In this document: piece after piece, positions 8,368 to 16,398 of the stretch
How the letters are laid out: each line of letters opens with the position of its first letter
How positions within the stretch are numbered: the stretch's first letter is position 1
Assembly: GCF_000732485.2 (NCBI RefSeq)
Contig: NZ_JAQV02000023.1
Coordinates: forward strand, 122,512-186,511
Direction: 5' to 3'
Length of the DNA stretch: 64,000 nt
Origin: Bacillus sp. SJS
GTDB lineage: Bacteria > Bacillota > Bacilli > Bacillales > Bacillaceae
The notes under the pieces: generated by a model
Database searches by the model: none
What the model saw: only the letters and a program-made list of their open reading frames with translations
What the model was told of the DNA's origin: nothing
Program-made: the position numbers and the translations under genes

Positions 8368-8472
8368 TCATGACCGTATAAATATGAAATCTTGAAACTT
8401 CTACGTAAACTAAACAGTCAGTTTCGTTTGAAGAAAAAATCAAATAACAACTTATTAAAGAGGGTTAGTAGA

Positions 8473-8817
8473 ATGAAGAAAATTACTGGTTGGATCCTTG
8501 CTTTAGCTGCGCTTTTGGCAGGTGGGGCACTTTATTATTTCATAACAATATCTCTATACGAACCATCAGAAGATTTATATAGCTTTCCAGTTCCTAAAAA
8601 TGCTGAGCTAGTCCAGAAAAACGAACATGGAAATAGTTATGATTGGTCAAAAGCATCAGAAGAAAACGGGATACCATTTGGATATGAATTAGTACTTAAA
8701 GCCAATGGATGGAAAAAAGGAGAAAGAGAAGGGGCTTCTGTTTATTACACAAAAGGAAATTACAAAATAGACCTGATCTCGTCAACTGAACATTTGGGCA
8801 TCATTAGAGCTAACTAA
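8473..8817 (+). CDS. Small membrane-anchored protein, unknown
   Basis: 114 aa from MKKITGWILALAALLAGG. One N-terminal membrane segment (about residues 5-26), then an exported domain with YSFPVPKNAELVQKNEHGN, AFGYELVLK-like text (PFGYELVLKANGWKKGE) and YYTKGNYKIDLIS. The mature domain looks like a small mixed alpha/beta fold in which a residue pair Gly-Trp-Lys follows a helix, as seen in several uncharacterised Bacillus lipoprotein-like proteins. No lipobox Cys. The start follows a modest GAGGGT site. It lies just before a tandem repeat array. Confidence 0.6.
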   Translation: MKKITGWILALAALLAGGALYYFITISLYEPSEDLYSFPVPKNAELVQKNEHGNSYDWSKASEENGIPFGYELVLKANGWKKGEREGASVYYTKGNYKIDLISSTEHLGIIRAN

Positions 8818-8889
8818 TACACCTTATTCAGCTAACTGGTTCTTTAACAAAAGGCTATGGTAAGGATGGTGTTAACTATTCACACCTTT

Positions 8890-9003
8890 TAATTGAAGTG
8901 GAAGACACAGGATACCAGTGAGAGCAGCGAGACACATACTTTTGCCCACCGCCCTCCCGTGGATAAGCGAGTGACTGAAGCGGAAATCAGTAGCCGCTAT
9001 AAT
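8890..9003. repeat. Degenerate copy of the GC-rich hairpin repeat (family C)
   Basis: Recognisable remains of the unit repeated at 9004-9487: GTGGAAGACAC, AGCAGCGAGACA, CCCACCGCCCTCCCG, AAGCGAGTGACTG and AGCGGAAATCA in the right order but with many changes. It directly precedes the intact copies. Confidence 0.6.
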
Positions 9004-9244
9004 AAGCCATTTCTAAATGTTATTCGTCATGAGCCAGTTTCAAAGAGTCTTTTAAATAAGTTAAAGTGTAAAACCAACCTCTCACACCCTGTTGATTGTA
9101 GCGGAAGACACGAGACTCCAGCGGGAGCAGCGGGACAGGTGAGACCCCGCAAGCGCCTGGCGCTGGGGAGGCTCACCGCCCGCCCCGCGGAAAGCGAGTG
9201 GCTGCAGCGGAGATCAACAGCCAAATATAAAAAAGCTCTATATT
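9004..9244. repeat. Family C hairpin repeat, tandem unit 1
   Basis: Roughly 241 bp unit. The GC-rich core (9090-9219) is bounded by TGTTGATT and ATCAACA and contains a strong hairpin GTGAGACCCC / GGGGAGGCTCAC, then CACCGCCCGCCCCGCGGAAA. The AT-rich flank (AAGTGTAAAACCAACCTCTC and GAGTCTTTTAA) is duplicated along with the core, so this was a tandem duplication of core plus flank. Similar cores are scattered in many Bacillaceae genomes. Reading frames over it are artefacts of the repeat. Confidence 0.8.
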
Positions 9245-9487
9245 AAGCTATTTCTTTATGTTTTTCCGTCATAAACCAGTTTTGAAGAGTCTTTTAATTG
9301 AATCTAAGTTAAAGTGTAAAACCAACCTCTCACACCCTGTTGATTGCAGCGGAAGACACGAGACTCCAGCGGGAGCAGCGGGACAGGTGAGACCCCACAG
9401 GCGCTTGCGCCGCGGAGGCTCACCGCCCGCCCCGCGGAAAGCGAGTGTCTGCAGCGGAAATCAACAGCCAAATTTAGAAGAGTTATA
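9245..9487. repeat. Family C hairpin repeat, tandem unit 2
   Basis: Second unit, core 9338-9466 with the same terminal TGTTGATT / AATCAACA and the same GTGAGACCCC hairpin arm, differing mainly in the hairpin loop. It ends in AT-rich DNA that leads into the T7SS promoter region with no further gene (9488-9792). Confidence 0.8.
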
Positions 9488-9792
9488 TTTTAACTAAAAA
9501 CACCACAAAAACCTATAATACTTCTATCCAAAGTAATTCCCTCTAATAAATCCCCCAACATGACAAATCCTACAATTTCCTAACAACCACAAAACATTTC
9601 CATCTATCTCGTAAATTTTCTTCCACATACTAGAAATTAATTATTTTTAGACTTTTCTGTCGAAATAAGCAGTAAGTTTCAAATAAAAAAAAGAAATAAG
9701 AAATATTTCCTCATTATTTATGGTTTATAACTTCCAAATTCGGGTAGAAGTAGATAGAATTAACCAATTTTCTACTAATTTCTAAGTATCAA

Positions 9793-9822
9793 TTGAAATT
9801 AGGGTCGGTTTAATTTTACAAT
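9793..9822 (+). promoter_or_regulatory. Probable sigma-A promoter of the T7SS operon
   Basis: TTGAAA, 18 bp spacer, TACAAT, ending 32 bp before the esxA start. The upstream 300 bp are AT-rich and could hold activator sites (DegU controls the B. subtilis yuk operon), but no DegU site can be defined by eye. Confidence 0.5.
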
Positions 9823-9854
9823 TAAAGTAAATTCGGGTAAGGGAGATGTTTAAA

Positions 9855-10148
9855 ATGGCAGGACTTATTAAAGTAACACCAGAAGAACTTGTAGTAAAAT
9901 CAAACGATTTCAAAGCAGAGAGCGAAAATGTACACCAGCAAATTACACGTTTAAATGGTAAAATGGACGAGCTTAGAGATCTATGGAAAGGTTCTGCAAG
10001 TGAAGCATTCTCCGAGCAGTGGGAAACACTAAGACCTTCTGTTGAGAAAATGGAAACAATGCTAGCAGAAGTTAGCCAACAGCTTAACAAAACAGCTGAT
10101 GCTCTTCGCAACGCTGACCAAGACATCGCTAACCAAATCCGCGGCTAA
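9855..10148 (+). CDS. esxA: WXG100-family T7SS substrate EsxA/YukE
   Basis: 97 aa helical hairpin protein, MAGLIKVTPEEL at the start, WXG motif as DLWKGSASEAF in the central turn and a C-terminal NADQDIANQIRG that is nearly identical to the end of B. subtilis YukE. Forms an antiparallel dimer and is the main secreted substrate and component of the Gram-positive type VII (ESX) system. ATG 9855 is preferred (MAGLI is the family start) over the in-frame ATG at 9846. A strong hairpin follows the gene, which would raise EsxA output relative to downstream machinery. Confidence 0.95.
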   Translation: MAGLIKVTPEELVVKSNDFKAESENVHQQITRLNGKMDELRDLWKGSASEAFSEQWETLRPSVEKMETMLAEVSQQLNKTADALRNADQDIANQIRG

Positions 10149-10181
10149 TTTTTTAGTCACTTAATCCAGCAAAGACGCTTG

Positions 10182-10224
10182 GAAGCGCCATACTCTTCGC
10201 GGATTATGGCGCTTCTTCATTTTT
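10182..10224 (+). terminator. Hairpin terminator/attenuator between esxA and yukD
   Basis: GAAGCGCCATA / TATGGCGCTTC, an 11 bp perfect stem with a 12 nt loop followed by TTCATTTTT. Because yukD starts only 13 bp later with no obvious own promoter, partial readthrough is likely, giving excess esxA message. Confidence 0.8.
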
Positions 10225-10237
10225 GAGGTGAAAAGGC

Positions 10238-10477
10238 ATGTATATTGAAGTAACAGTTGACTTAAAAAATTATACTGGAGAAGTGTTTGACCTTCGCCTA
10301 TCAGACTATCATTCTGTCAAGAAAATGATTGATATCGTCTGGCAGGCTAAATGCATTTCTGACCCACCTCGAGAAGGGCATTGGGTCCGCGTTCCGAACA
10401 AGCAGAAGGTCATCCCTGGTGACCGCCAGCTTGCGGAAAGCGGCATTATGACTGGAGACCGACTTGAAATACTGTAA
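10238..10477 (+). CDS. yukD: Ubiquitin-like T7SS accessory protein YukD/EsaB
   Basis: 79 aa, ubiquitin-like fold: MYIEVTVDLKNYTGEVFDLR at the start and a C-terminal PGDRQLAESGIMTGDRLEIL. Cytoplasmic regulatory component of the Bacillus/Staphylococcus T7SS (EsaB in S. aureus), required for secretion but not conjugated like ubiquitin because it lacks a Gly-Gly tail. GAGGTG precedes the ATG. Fourteen bp separate it from yukC. Confidence 0.9.
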   Translation: MYIEVTVDLKNYTGEVFDLRLSDYHSVKKMIDIVWQAKCISDPPREGHWVRVPNKQKVIPGDRQLAESGIMTGDRLEIL

Positions 10478-10491
10478 AGGAGCCAGAGAAC

Positions 10492-11859
10492 ATGGCAGAA
10501 AAGAATCCTGACTATTTGGAGCAGCAGCTCGAATGCAGCATCACAAAAGACAATCCGGAACGTTCGTTTATTTTTCAGCAGGAAAAAATCAAGCTGGATG
10601 ATCCGCTTGAAATTGCCATGCTCGAAAAGATCGACTCCGATATTCAAAGAAAGATAGAAATGACAGAGGATGAACTCCTTATTCATATAAAACCGGCCGA
10701 TTCCTACCAAAACTTCAATGAAATTCATAAAAAAAACCGCCACAGCCGCTGGGTGTTTGCCCACCAGCTAGTTGAAAAGGTAAAATCCCACACGTATCCG
10801 AGACTTCATCTTATTGTCGCTCCGGATAACCTGGTGCTCACAAAAGGACTGGCACCTGCATTCCTGCATTATGGTGTGAAAGAGAGCATTCCGCCATATG
10901 AAAAGGATGAAGAGCGGATCTGGCACGAAGTGAGAGCCGTTATTGCGGCTGCCGTAGACGAAAAATTTACATTTGAGCAGTATATCAAATTCCACGATAC
11001 GCTTCAGGTTTCTCCGCTTGTGAAAGAAATATTTGATGCGAAAACTACCGAGGATCTTTCCGCATTGATCAGCAGAAAAATTATGCTGCTGGAAGAAAAA
11101 GATCGAAGTCTTGTACATATACCGGAGAAGAAGTGGAAAACGTTTCGCTACGCTGCACTAGGGCTCCTCATACTTTTGATTCCCGCTATTATTTATACGG
11201 CCTATTCTGTATTTTTCCTTCAGCCAAGAGACGCGGCATTTGTCAGCAGCGGAGAGAATTATCAAACAAGCAATTACAGTGAAGTAATCAATGACCTTGA
11301 AAAATACAAGGTTGAGTCTATGCCTAAGGTTGTAAGATATCAACTCGCTCATTCCTATATTGTGACAGGGGATTTTGTTAAAGGAACCCAAAAGGAAAAC
11401 ATCCGTAAAAGGCTGAACCTAAGGACCGACGAGCGGTATTATGAGTACTTTATTCGAATGGGCCGCGGGGAAAGTGAAAAAGCAATAGAAGTCGCAAGAA
11501 ACCTTGCTGACCGATTTATCTTGACGGTTGCGCTTATTCAATATAAAGGGGACCTCCAAGCAAATAAAGAGATGAAAAGTGAAGAAAGACAGGCGAAAAT
11601 AAAAGAACTTGATTCCGAAATTGCTGAAAATACAAAGAAAATAGATGAAGATAAAGCTCAAGCAGCAGAAGAAGAAAGAAAAAAACAGGAAGCTCTTGAT
11701 AAAGTAGAAGAAGAACAGGCAAAAGAAGCAGCAGAAAAGCAGCCAGCAGTACCGGCAGCAGGAAAGCCAGCAGCTCCAGCTCCGGGAAAACAGCCTGCTG
11801 CACCAGCAACAGGGAAACAACCGGCACCTGAACAGCCTGCTGCGCCAAAGACCAACTGA
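10492..11859 (+). CDS. essB: T7SS membrane protein EssB/YukC
   Basis: 455 aa. The N-terminal cytoplasmic pseudokinase-like domain (about 1-215) is followed by one membrane span (YAALGLLILLIPAIIYTAYS, about 218-240) and an extracellular helical domain (about 250-390). The C-terminal tail is a coiled-coil Glu/Lys stretch and then a Pro/Ala spacer (PAAPAPGKQPAAPATGKQ). EssB bridges the membrane complex with EssC. Family match is by layout and operon position (yukC). The Pro-Ala tail is low complexity and may reach into the cell wall. Confidence 0.9.
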   Translation: MAEKNPDYLEQQLECSITKDNPERSFIFQQEKIKLDDPLEIAMLEKIDSDIQRKIEMTEDELLIHIKPADSYQNFNEIHKKNRHSRWVFAHQLVEKVKSHTYPRLHLIVAPDNLVLTKGLAPAFLHYGVKESIPPYEKDEERIWHEVRAVIAAAVDEKFTFEQYIKFHDTLQVSPLVKEIFDAKTTEDLSALISRKIMLLEEKDRSLVHIPEKKWKTFRYAALGLLILLIPAIIYTAYSVFFLQPRDAAFVSSGENYQTSNYSEVINDLEKYKVESMPKVVRYQLAHSYIVTGDFVKGTQKENIRKRLNLRTDERYYEYFIRMGRGESEKAIEVARNLADRFILTVALIQYKGDLQANKEMKSEERQAKIKELDSEIAENTKKIDEDKAQAAEEERKKQEALDKVEEEQAKEAAEKQPAVPAAGKPAAPAPGKQPAAPATGKQPAPEQPAAPKTN

Positions 11860-11863
11860 TGAA

Positions 11864-11896
11864 AAGGTCCACCTCAAGTCCCTTGAGGCGGGCCTT
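11864..11896 (+). other. Intercistronic RNA hairpin between essB and essC
   Basis: AAGGTCC-A-CCTCAAG / CTTGAGG-C-GGGCCTT folds into a 14 bp stem with single bulges and a tiny loop. No T-run follows, so processing or stability control is likelier than termination. Confidence 0.5.
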
Positions 11897-11928
11897 ATAT
11901 TAGCACTAAACAGAGGAGGTATCCTTTC

Positions 11929-14900
11929 ATGAGCACGTTATGGGTCTTTTATCAGCGGACTTATCAGCCATATTCAATTACCGATTCGACAACACGCACG
12001 CTGACCATCGGGCCGGAATACAGTGATACGCTAACGGTGCGCTCGTTCCCTTTTTCCTCAGGAGCCCTGGAGCTGACGAGAGAAGAAGGGAAGAGTGAAT
12101 TTCTGATTGGAATCAATGGAGAAAAGAAGGGGAGCCTTGCAGAAAAGGGCTCGTTCGTATGGGAAGAAGACGGACATACCCTCGTTCTTTGTCTCACTCC
12201 TGATCTCCAAAAAACCAGATCCCTGTTCACCGGATACGAGCACGAAATTCTTTTCTCTGCAGATGAAGAAGCGCAGGTTACAAGCGCGAGCCCGACCTCA
12301 GATGGGTCGTTCCGGCTGATTAAACAGAGTCAGGGCTGGACGCTCGAATCCGCAAGCAGCCGTTTATACAAAAACGGACATCGTATCGATGGAAAAACCG
12401 ATATACAAATTGGAGACATCCTCCTCTGGGGATTTATGACGATCACGGTTGTCGATGAAGACATCATGGCGGTCTCTGATTTGGAGGACTTCAAAACGAC
12501 CCTGACTGAAGCAAGAAAGCCGGAAAGCGAAATGAAGAAGAAATACCCGGCCTACCGCAGAACACCACGGATGATTTACGATCTTCCGGATGAAAAAGTA
12601 AGCCTGAACATGCCGCTTCAGGAAACAGAGGATACAAACAGAGGACTCTGGCTCATCATCATGCCTCCCCTTGTCATGCTCATCCTTATGGGGATCGTGG
12701 CCCTTGTTCAGCCAAGAGGAATTTACATCATTATCACGGTTGCCATGTTTTCCATGACGCTGATTACCTCCACGGTTCAATATTTCAAAGAGCGCGGTCT
12801 GCGCAAAAAAAGGGAAGAGCGCCGTGTCCGGGTATACAAAGCCTATTTGGAGCGTTCCCGTGCTGAGCTTCAGGAGCTTTCACAGCGTCAAATGACTGTC
12901 CTCCGCTATCATTTTCCTTCCTTTGAAAAAATGAAGTACATGACCGAGGATATTTCAGAACGAATCTGGGAGCGCACCATTGACAGCAAAGACTTTTTGC
13001 AGCTTCGGATCGGAAACGGACAAAGTCCGTCCAGCTATTCCGTAACCTTAAGCAGCTCGGACCTTGCAAACAGAGAGATTGACGATTTGCTCGAGCAGTC
13101 TCAGGAGCTGGAGAAGGCGTACAAGGAAGTTGGCCCCGTACCCATTCCTGTCCACCTGAAAGATGGAGCAATGGGTCTGATCGGAAAAGAAAAAACGGTT
13201 AAAAAAGAGCTTCACCAGCTCATCGGCCAGCTTGCTTTTTCCCACAGCTATCATGATCTCCGCTTTGTCTTCATCTTTGATGAAGCAGAATACGATGATT
13301 GGCAATGGATGAAATGGCTCCCGCATTTCCAGCTTCCGCACGCTTATGCTAAAGGGCTGATCTACAATGAGCAGACGAGAGACCAGCTATTATCCTCTTT
13401 ATACGAAATTATTCGCGAACGCGACATTCAAAAGGATGAAAAAGGCATCTTTTTCTCCCCGCACATCGTGTTCATCGTAACGAATCAGCAGCTGATCGCC
13501 GATCATATCATTCTGGAGTATTTAGAAGGCGAGCATCAAAAGCTTGGAATCTCCGCCATTTTCGCAGCGGAAAACAAAGAAAGTCTGACGGAGCATATCC
13601 ATACGCTCGTCCGCTACGTAAATGAAAAAGAAGGGGACATTGTTATTCAGGAGAAAAAGGCTGTTCAAATTCCGTTTAATCTTGATCAGCACTCGCTCGA
13701 AACGAATGAAACCTTCGCAAGAACGCTTCGAACACTTGATCACTTGACCGGTATGACGAACTCCATACCGAACAGCGTGTCTTTCCTGGGCATGTTCCAG
13801 GCGAAGGAAGTGGACGAGCTTCCCATTGAACAAAATTGGCTGACAAGGGAATCGGCCAAATCACTTGCCGTTCCAATCGGTTTAAAAGGAAAAGAAGACC
13901 TCGTCGAGCTGAATCTGCATGAAAAGGCCCATGGACCACATGGATTGCTCGCCGGAACGACCGGATCCGGAAAAAGTGAATTCCTGCAGACATACATTTT
14001 GTCTCTGGCTGCTCACTTCCATCCGCATGAAGTCGCGTTCCTGTTAATTGACTACAAGGGCGGAGGAATGGCGCAGCCATTTAAAAATATGCCGCATCTG
14101 CTCGGAACGATTACAAACATTGAAGGCAGCAAAAACTTCAGCGCCCGGGCTCTTGCCTCCATCAAAAGCGAGCTGAAGCGCCGCCAGCGCCTGTTTGACC
14201 AGCATACCGTCAACCACATTAACGACTATACAAAGCTATACAAAAAGGGAGAAGCGACTGATCCGCTGCCGCATCTTTTCCTGATCTCCGATGAGTTTGC
14301 CGAACTGAAAAGCGAAGAGCCGGACTTCATCCGTGAGCTCGTTTCTGCAGCCCGTATTGGACGGAGCTTAGGTGTCCACTTGATCCTGGCGACCCAAAAG
14401 CCAGGCGGTGTAATCGACAACCAAATCTGGAGTAACGCCCGTTTCCGCGTCGCACTTAAAGTACAGGATGCGACCGACAGTAAAGAGATTTTGAAAAACG
14501 CGGATGCCGCGGCCATCACCGTAACCGGACGCGGATACCTGCAGGTCGGAAACAACGAAGTGTACGAGCTGTTCCAATCTGCATGGAGCGGGGCGCCCTA
14601 TAACGAAGAAACGCGTGAGGGCGAGGACGAGGTCGCGCTCGTCACCGATCTCGGCTTTGTTCCGCTCTCAGACGTCTCTGCATCCATCGAGAAAAAGAGG
14701 GACGTTCAAACTGAAATCGACGTCGTAGTCGAAAAAATCGCCGAGACCCAAAAGAAGCTCAACATCAAAAAGCTCCCAAGTCCATGGCTGCCGCCGCTTG
14801 AAGAACGCATTTCAAGAATAGGGCACATGTCGGAGCAAGAGGGCGAGATTGTCATGGGAATCATCGATGAACCGGAAAAACAAAGCCAAACGGCCTTTGC

Positions 14901-16398
14901 TTACAACATGATTGACGACGGAAGCATTGGGATTTTCGGTACATCCGGATATGGAAAATCAGTCTCTGCGATGACCCTGCTTATGGGGATGGCAACCAAA
15001 ATGAGTCCGGAAGAACTTCATGTCTATATCATGGACTTCGGAAACGGAGCGCTGCTGCCATTGCGCCAGCTTCCGCATACAGCTGACTACTTCCTTGTGG
15101 ATCAGTCCAGAAAAATCGAAAAATTCATGAGTATCCTAAAAGAAGAGCTGGCAAAACGAAAACGCTTATTCCAGCAGCATGAAGTCAGCAGCATCAAAAT
15201 GTACAACAATTTAAGCGCTGAAAAGCTTCCGGTTATTTTCATCACCATTGATAACTTTGACATCATTAAAGACGAAATGTATGACCTGGAAACTGAATTG
15301 AACCAAATTTTAAGGGACGGTCAGTCTCTCGGAATTTATATGATGATTACAGCCTCCCGTGCGAACGCTGTCCGTCATTCAATCATGAGCAACCTGAAAA
15401 CAAAAATCGCACATTACATGCTTGATTCATCTGAGCTTCATGCCATTGTCGGCCGTCCGCAGTACGCGATGGAAGCCATTCCGGGCCGCGCCTTCATTAA
15501 GAAGGAGCATACGTACTTTGCCCAGATGCTCCTGCCGGCAGATGGAGCGAATGATTATGAGTTGCTCGATCAGCTGAAAGAAGACATTCAAATGTTCGTA
15601 GAAAAATACAGCAGCTATACCCGTCCAAAACCGGTGCCAATGCTGCCAAACGATCTTTCTACGATTACGTTCTCGCAATACATCGAAGGCCACCAGCGTC
15701 CGGGTATTATCCCAATCGGCCTTCACGAGGAACAGGTGCAGCCCGTGCATCTCAACCTGCTGAAAAACAAGCACTGCCTCATCATCGGCCAGTCGCAAAA
15801 AGGAAAGACGAATGTGCTTAAAGTCGTCATTAACACCGTGATGGGCCAGCAGGAAGAAAAAATCGCCCTGTTTGATTCGATCGACCGCGGGCTGTCAAGC
15901 TATGCGGCGGAAGAAAAAATCGATTACCTGGAGTCAAAGGAGAGCATGACAGCATGGCTCGACTATGTGGAAGCTCTCATGACAGAACGTGAAGAACAGT
16001 ACATGAAAGCCATCAATGAAGGAAAAGCAGGCGAAGTCACCTTTACACCGCTGCTGCTGGTCATCGACGGCTACGCAAGATTCCTGCAGGCAGCCGACTC
16101 GTTAATTCAGGACCGGATTGTGAAGTTTATGAAAAACTTCAGCCATCTTGGATTCAACATCATTGTCGCTGGAAGCAACGCTGAAATTTCAAAAGGCTAC
16201 GATACACTATCGTCTGAACTGAAACAAATCCGTCAAGCCATTATCCTGATGAAAAAATCCGAGCAAACGATTCTCACCCTTCCATATGACCGGAAGGAAG
16301 TCGAAATTAACGCAGGCTTCGGCTATTACGCGGAAAATGGCAGAGTGACAAAAATCCAAATTCCTCTAAGCGCAATTGAAAGGAAGATCTATTCATGA
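11929..16398 (+). CDS. essC: T7SS FtsK/SpoIIIE ATPase EssC/YukBA
   Basis: 1489 aa motor of the secretion system. The N-terminal FHA-like domains cover about residues 1-200, two membrane spans about 238-285 (LWLIIMPPLVMLILMGIV and IYIIITVAMFSMTLI), then three RecA-like ATPase domains. Walker A motifs: GTTGSGKS at about 675-682 (first domain, canonical, with LISDEFAEL as Walker B), GTSGYGKS at about 1004 (second), and GQSQKGKT at about 1285 (third). A full-length fused protein, as in B. subtilis YukBA. Strong GAGGAGGT site. It overlaps the next gene by ATGA. Confidence 0.95.
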   Translation: MSTLWVFYQRTYQPYSITDSTTRTLTIGPEYSDTLTVRSFPFSSGALELTREEGKSEFLIGINGEKKGSLAEKGSFVWEEDGHTLVLCLTPDLQKTRSLFTGYEHEILFSADEEAQVTSASPTSDGSFRLIKQSQGWTLESASSRLYKNGHRIDGKTDIQIGDILLWGFMTITVVDEDIMAVSDLEDFKTTLTEARKPESEMKKKYPAYRRTPRMIYDLPDEKVSLNMPLQETEDTNRGLWLIIMPPLVMLILMGIVALVQPRGIYIIITVAMFSMTLITSTVQYFKERGLRKKREERRVRVYKAYLERSRAELQELSQRQMTVLRYHFPSFEKMKYMTEDISERIWERTIDSKDFLQLRIGNGQSPSSYSVTLSSSDLANREIDDLLEQSQELEKAYKEVGPVPIPVHLKDGAMGLIGKEKTVKKELHQLIGQLAFSHSYHDLRFVFIFDEAEYDDWQWMKWLPHFQLPHAYAKGLIYNEQTRDQLLSSLYEIIRERDIQKDEKGIFFSPHIVFIVTNQQLIADHIILEYLEGEHQKLGISAIFAAENKESLTEHIHTLVRYVNEKEGDIVIQEKKAVQIPFNLDQHSLETNETFARTLRTLDHLTGMTNSIPNSVSFLGMFQAKEVDELPIEQNWLTRESAKSLAVPIGLKGKEDLVELNLHEKAHGPHGLLAGTTGSGKSEFLQTYILSLAAHFHPHEVAFLLIDYKGGGMAQPFKNMPHLLGTITNIEGSKNFSARALASIKSELKRRQRLFDQHTVNHINDYTKLYKKGEATDPLPHLFLISDEFAELKSEEPDFIRELVSAARIGRSLGVHLILATQKPGGVIDNQIWSNARFRVALKVQDATDSKEILKNADAAAITVTGRGYLQVGNNEVYELFQSAWSGAPYNEETREGEDEVALVTDLGFVPLSDVSASIEKKRDVQTEIDVVVEKIAETQKKLNIKKLPSPWLPPLEERISRIGHMSEQEGEIVMGIIDEPEKQSQTAFAYNMIDDGSIGIFGTSGYGKSVSAMTLLMGMATKMSPEELHVYIMDFGNGALLPLRQLPHTADYFLVDQSRKIEKFMSILKEELAKRKRLFQQHEVSSIKMYNNLSAEKLPVIFITIDNFDIIKDEMYDLETELNQILRDGQSLGIYMMITASRANAVRHSIMSNLKTKIAHYMLDSSELHAIVGRPQYAMEAIPGRAFIKKEHTYFAQMLLPADGANDYELLDQLKEDIQMFVEKYSSYTRPKPVPMLPNDLSTITFSQYIEGHQRPGIIPIGLHEEQVQPVHLNLLKNKHCLIIGQSQKGKTNVLKVVINTVMGQQEEKIALFDSIDRGLSSYAAEEKIDYLESKESMTAWLDYVEALMTEREEQYMKAINEGKAGEVTFTPLLLVIDGYARFLQAADSLIQDRIVKFMKNFSHLGFNIIVAGSNAEISKGYDTLSSELKQIRQAIILMKKSEQTILTLPYDRKEVEINAGFGYYAENGRVTKIQIPLSAIERKIYS

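Noticed and set aside
8893-9497. Several frames in the family C repeats
   Set aside because: The frames repeat the same peptide from each repeat copy and have no ribosome sites; they are repeat translations.
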